NCBI RefSeq assembly: GCF_027891095.1
Contig: NZ_JAQIIO010000001.1
Location: 536,501-600,500 of the forward strand
DNA: 64,000 nucleotides
Direction: 5' to 3'
Source: Aliiroseovarius salicola
Lineage (GTDB): Bacteria; Pseudomonadota; Alphaproteobacteria; Rhodobacterales; Rhodobacteraceae
Shown here: positions 63,207-64,000 of the stretch, in pieces
Numbering within the stretch: position 1 is the stretch's first letter
Layout: every line of letters begins with the position of its first letter
Program-made: the position numbers and the translations under genes
Notes under the pieces: generated by a model
Database searches by the model: none
What the model saw: the letters and a program-made list of their open reading frames with translations, nothing else
What the model was told of the DNA's origin: nothing

Positions 63207-63743
63207 TCAGCCTCTTGGTTTTTGTTTTGTATATATATTCTGCCCCAGGGCTTCCAGCGCCTGACGCAAATTGTCATCACCAATATCCGCCGTGGTCCTT
63301 CTGGCGCGTTCGACAAATTTTGGATCGGGTTTGGGGTCCGCCTGCGGTGCCGGAGTGAATTGCGCTTGGCCTTCGGCAAATCCCGTTGGGGCGGTCTGAG
63401 TGATGCGGATGCGGGAAATTGCGTTATAGCCGTAACAACTGTTCACCCGATCGCGCAGTTTTTCCTTTTGCATCTCAAGCATTGGCGCCTGTGCACCGGT
63501 TGTCAGAACCGTGAGAGTCGCCCCCATTCCGCCGCGCCCATAAGACACGTCAACGGGCCGGGCGATTGTTGAAATTTCTTGCCCGACGATCTCGGCCCAA
63601 TGGGTCAGCACCCGCGTCACTGCAAATCCGCGCTTTTCGCCCGCTTGGCGAATGCGCTTTGTCAGCAGGCTCGAAGTGCTTTCGAACCCACGCTTGCGGC
63701 GTTGATTTGTGACAGGTTTGGCCACGGCTGGTAACTTCCTCAT
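63207..63743 (-). CDS. dciA: DUF721 (DciA-like) protein
   Basis: This is a 178-residue protein with a DUF721 domain near residues 25-115 (VLTHWAEIVGQEISTIARPV, GGMGATLTVLTTGAQAPMLE). DciA proteins help load the replicative helicase DnaB in many bacteria. The basic N terminus and variable proline-rich tail are usual. The start at 63743 was chosen because it removes a poorly conserved extension and lies 63 bases from the divergent mutY start, a neighbourhood common in alphaproteobacteria. Confidence 0.85.
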   Translation of the reverse strand: MRKLPAVAKPVTNQRRKRGFESTSSLLTKRIRQAGEKRGFAVTRVLTHWAEIVGQEISTIARPVDVSYGRGGMGATLTVLTTGAQAPMLEMQKEKLRDRVNSCYGYNAISRIRITQTAPTGFAEGQAQFTPAPQADPKPDPKFVERARRTTADIGDDNLRQALEALGQNIYTKQKPRG

Positions 63744-63806
63744 TTGCCCGTATTCTAGGCGCTTGAACGGGCAATGCCAGAGGAAAGAAAACAAGGGGAG
63801 TCACAG

Positions 63807-64000
63807 ATGTGTGACAAGGTGAACGACGGGCTGAAATCCGCCGATCTTCTGGCTTGGTATGATGATCATGCCCGCAGCTTGCCATGGCGGGTCTCTCCGG
63901 CAGACCGCAAGGCAGGTGTTGCGCCTGATCCTTACGCGGTTTGGCTGTCCGAGATTATGTTGCAGCAGACAACCGTAGCTGCGGTCAAAAACTATTTCAT
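63807..64000 (+). CDS. mutY: A/G-specific adenine glycosylase, 3'-truncated by window edge
   Basis: MutY removes adenine mispaired with 8-oxoguanine, the same oxidative damage countered by MutT (25423-25827). Only the first 64 residues are in the window: [20 protein letters not shown] with the LPWR motif, then [20 protein letters not shown], which carries the catalytic glutamate and the QQT(T/Q)V signature. AAGGGGAG lies upstream of the ATG. The frame runs off the right edge. Confidence 0.93.
   Translation, partial: MCDKVNDGLKSADLLAWYDDHARSLPWRVSPADRKAGVAPDPYAVWLSEIMLQQTTVAAVKNYF

Noticed and set aside
1-64000. CRISPR arrays, insertion sequences, prophage, rRNA and tRNA genes
   Set aside because: No regularly spaced repeats, transposase or integrase frames, or RNA gene signatures were seen; intergenic space is too short for most of these.

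Overview
The window looks like a piece of a chromosome from a marine Rhodobacteraceae (Roseobacter-group) alphaproteobacterium. I base this on moderate to high GC, the gene families present, and the gene neighbourhoods: aroE-coaE-dnaQ next to secB, fxsA/Tim44-like/mltA/Smr beside hslU and hslV, rimP-nusA-ylxR-infB, argJ-mutT beside secA, lptCAB-hpf-ptsN, a SoeABC-type sulfite dehydrogenase, and dciA facing mutY. Nearly all of it is densely packed core chromosome, often with 1-4 base stop/start overlaps. I see no insertion sequences, prophage, CRISPR array, rRNA or tRNA. The window cuts aroE at its left edge and mutY at its right edge.

Layout. 1-10 kb: shikimate and CoA biosynthesis, proofreading (dnaQ), SecB, IPP isomerase, cell-envelope factors, and hslU and hslV separated by an oppositely oriented mtnN. 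10-19.5 kb: an unknown glycan-type protein, ferrochelatase, an NDUFAF5-like methyltransferase, comF, glutaredoxin, a nitrilase-family amidase, MarR and GNAT genes, ubiG with a coupled small coiled-coil gene, a prolyl aminopeptidase, a CDGSH/ferredoxin protein and a methyltransferase. 19.5-25.1 kb: the rimP-nusA-ylxR-infB operon behind a short leader carrying an intrinsic terminator. 25.1-31.4 kb: a tiny self-contained gene for a 46-residue protein, mutT, argJ, a parvulin isomerase, secA and rpiB. 31.6-39.9 kb: an unknown membrane-anchored protein, a phosphate-binding-like/OmpA fusion, radC, dnaJ-dnaK, alkB and an SH3 protein.

39.9-48.9 kb is the most accessory-looking part: an ABC-2 polysaccharide-export-type permease without its ATPase, cysQ, a kdsB-family gene, galU, two paralogous glycosyltransferases, a branching-type glycosyltransferase and a tandem-domain sulfotransferase. 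Together they suggest a locus for a sulfated surface glycan, with CysQ positioned to remove the PAP by-product.

49-64 kb: ptsN, hpf and lptBAC (without rpoN at its common place), an RNase D-like exonuclease, soeABC beside a siroheme-synthase gene whose methyltransferase half is truncated, an HSL-type esterase, a divergent Kdo-transferase-like gene, lpxK, a DsbA-like protein, dciA and the start of mutY. All assignments come from reading motifs and gene order; no database search was run.
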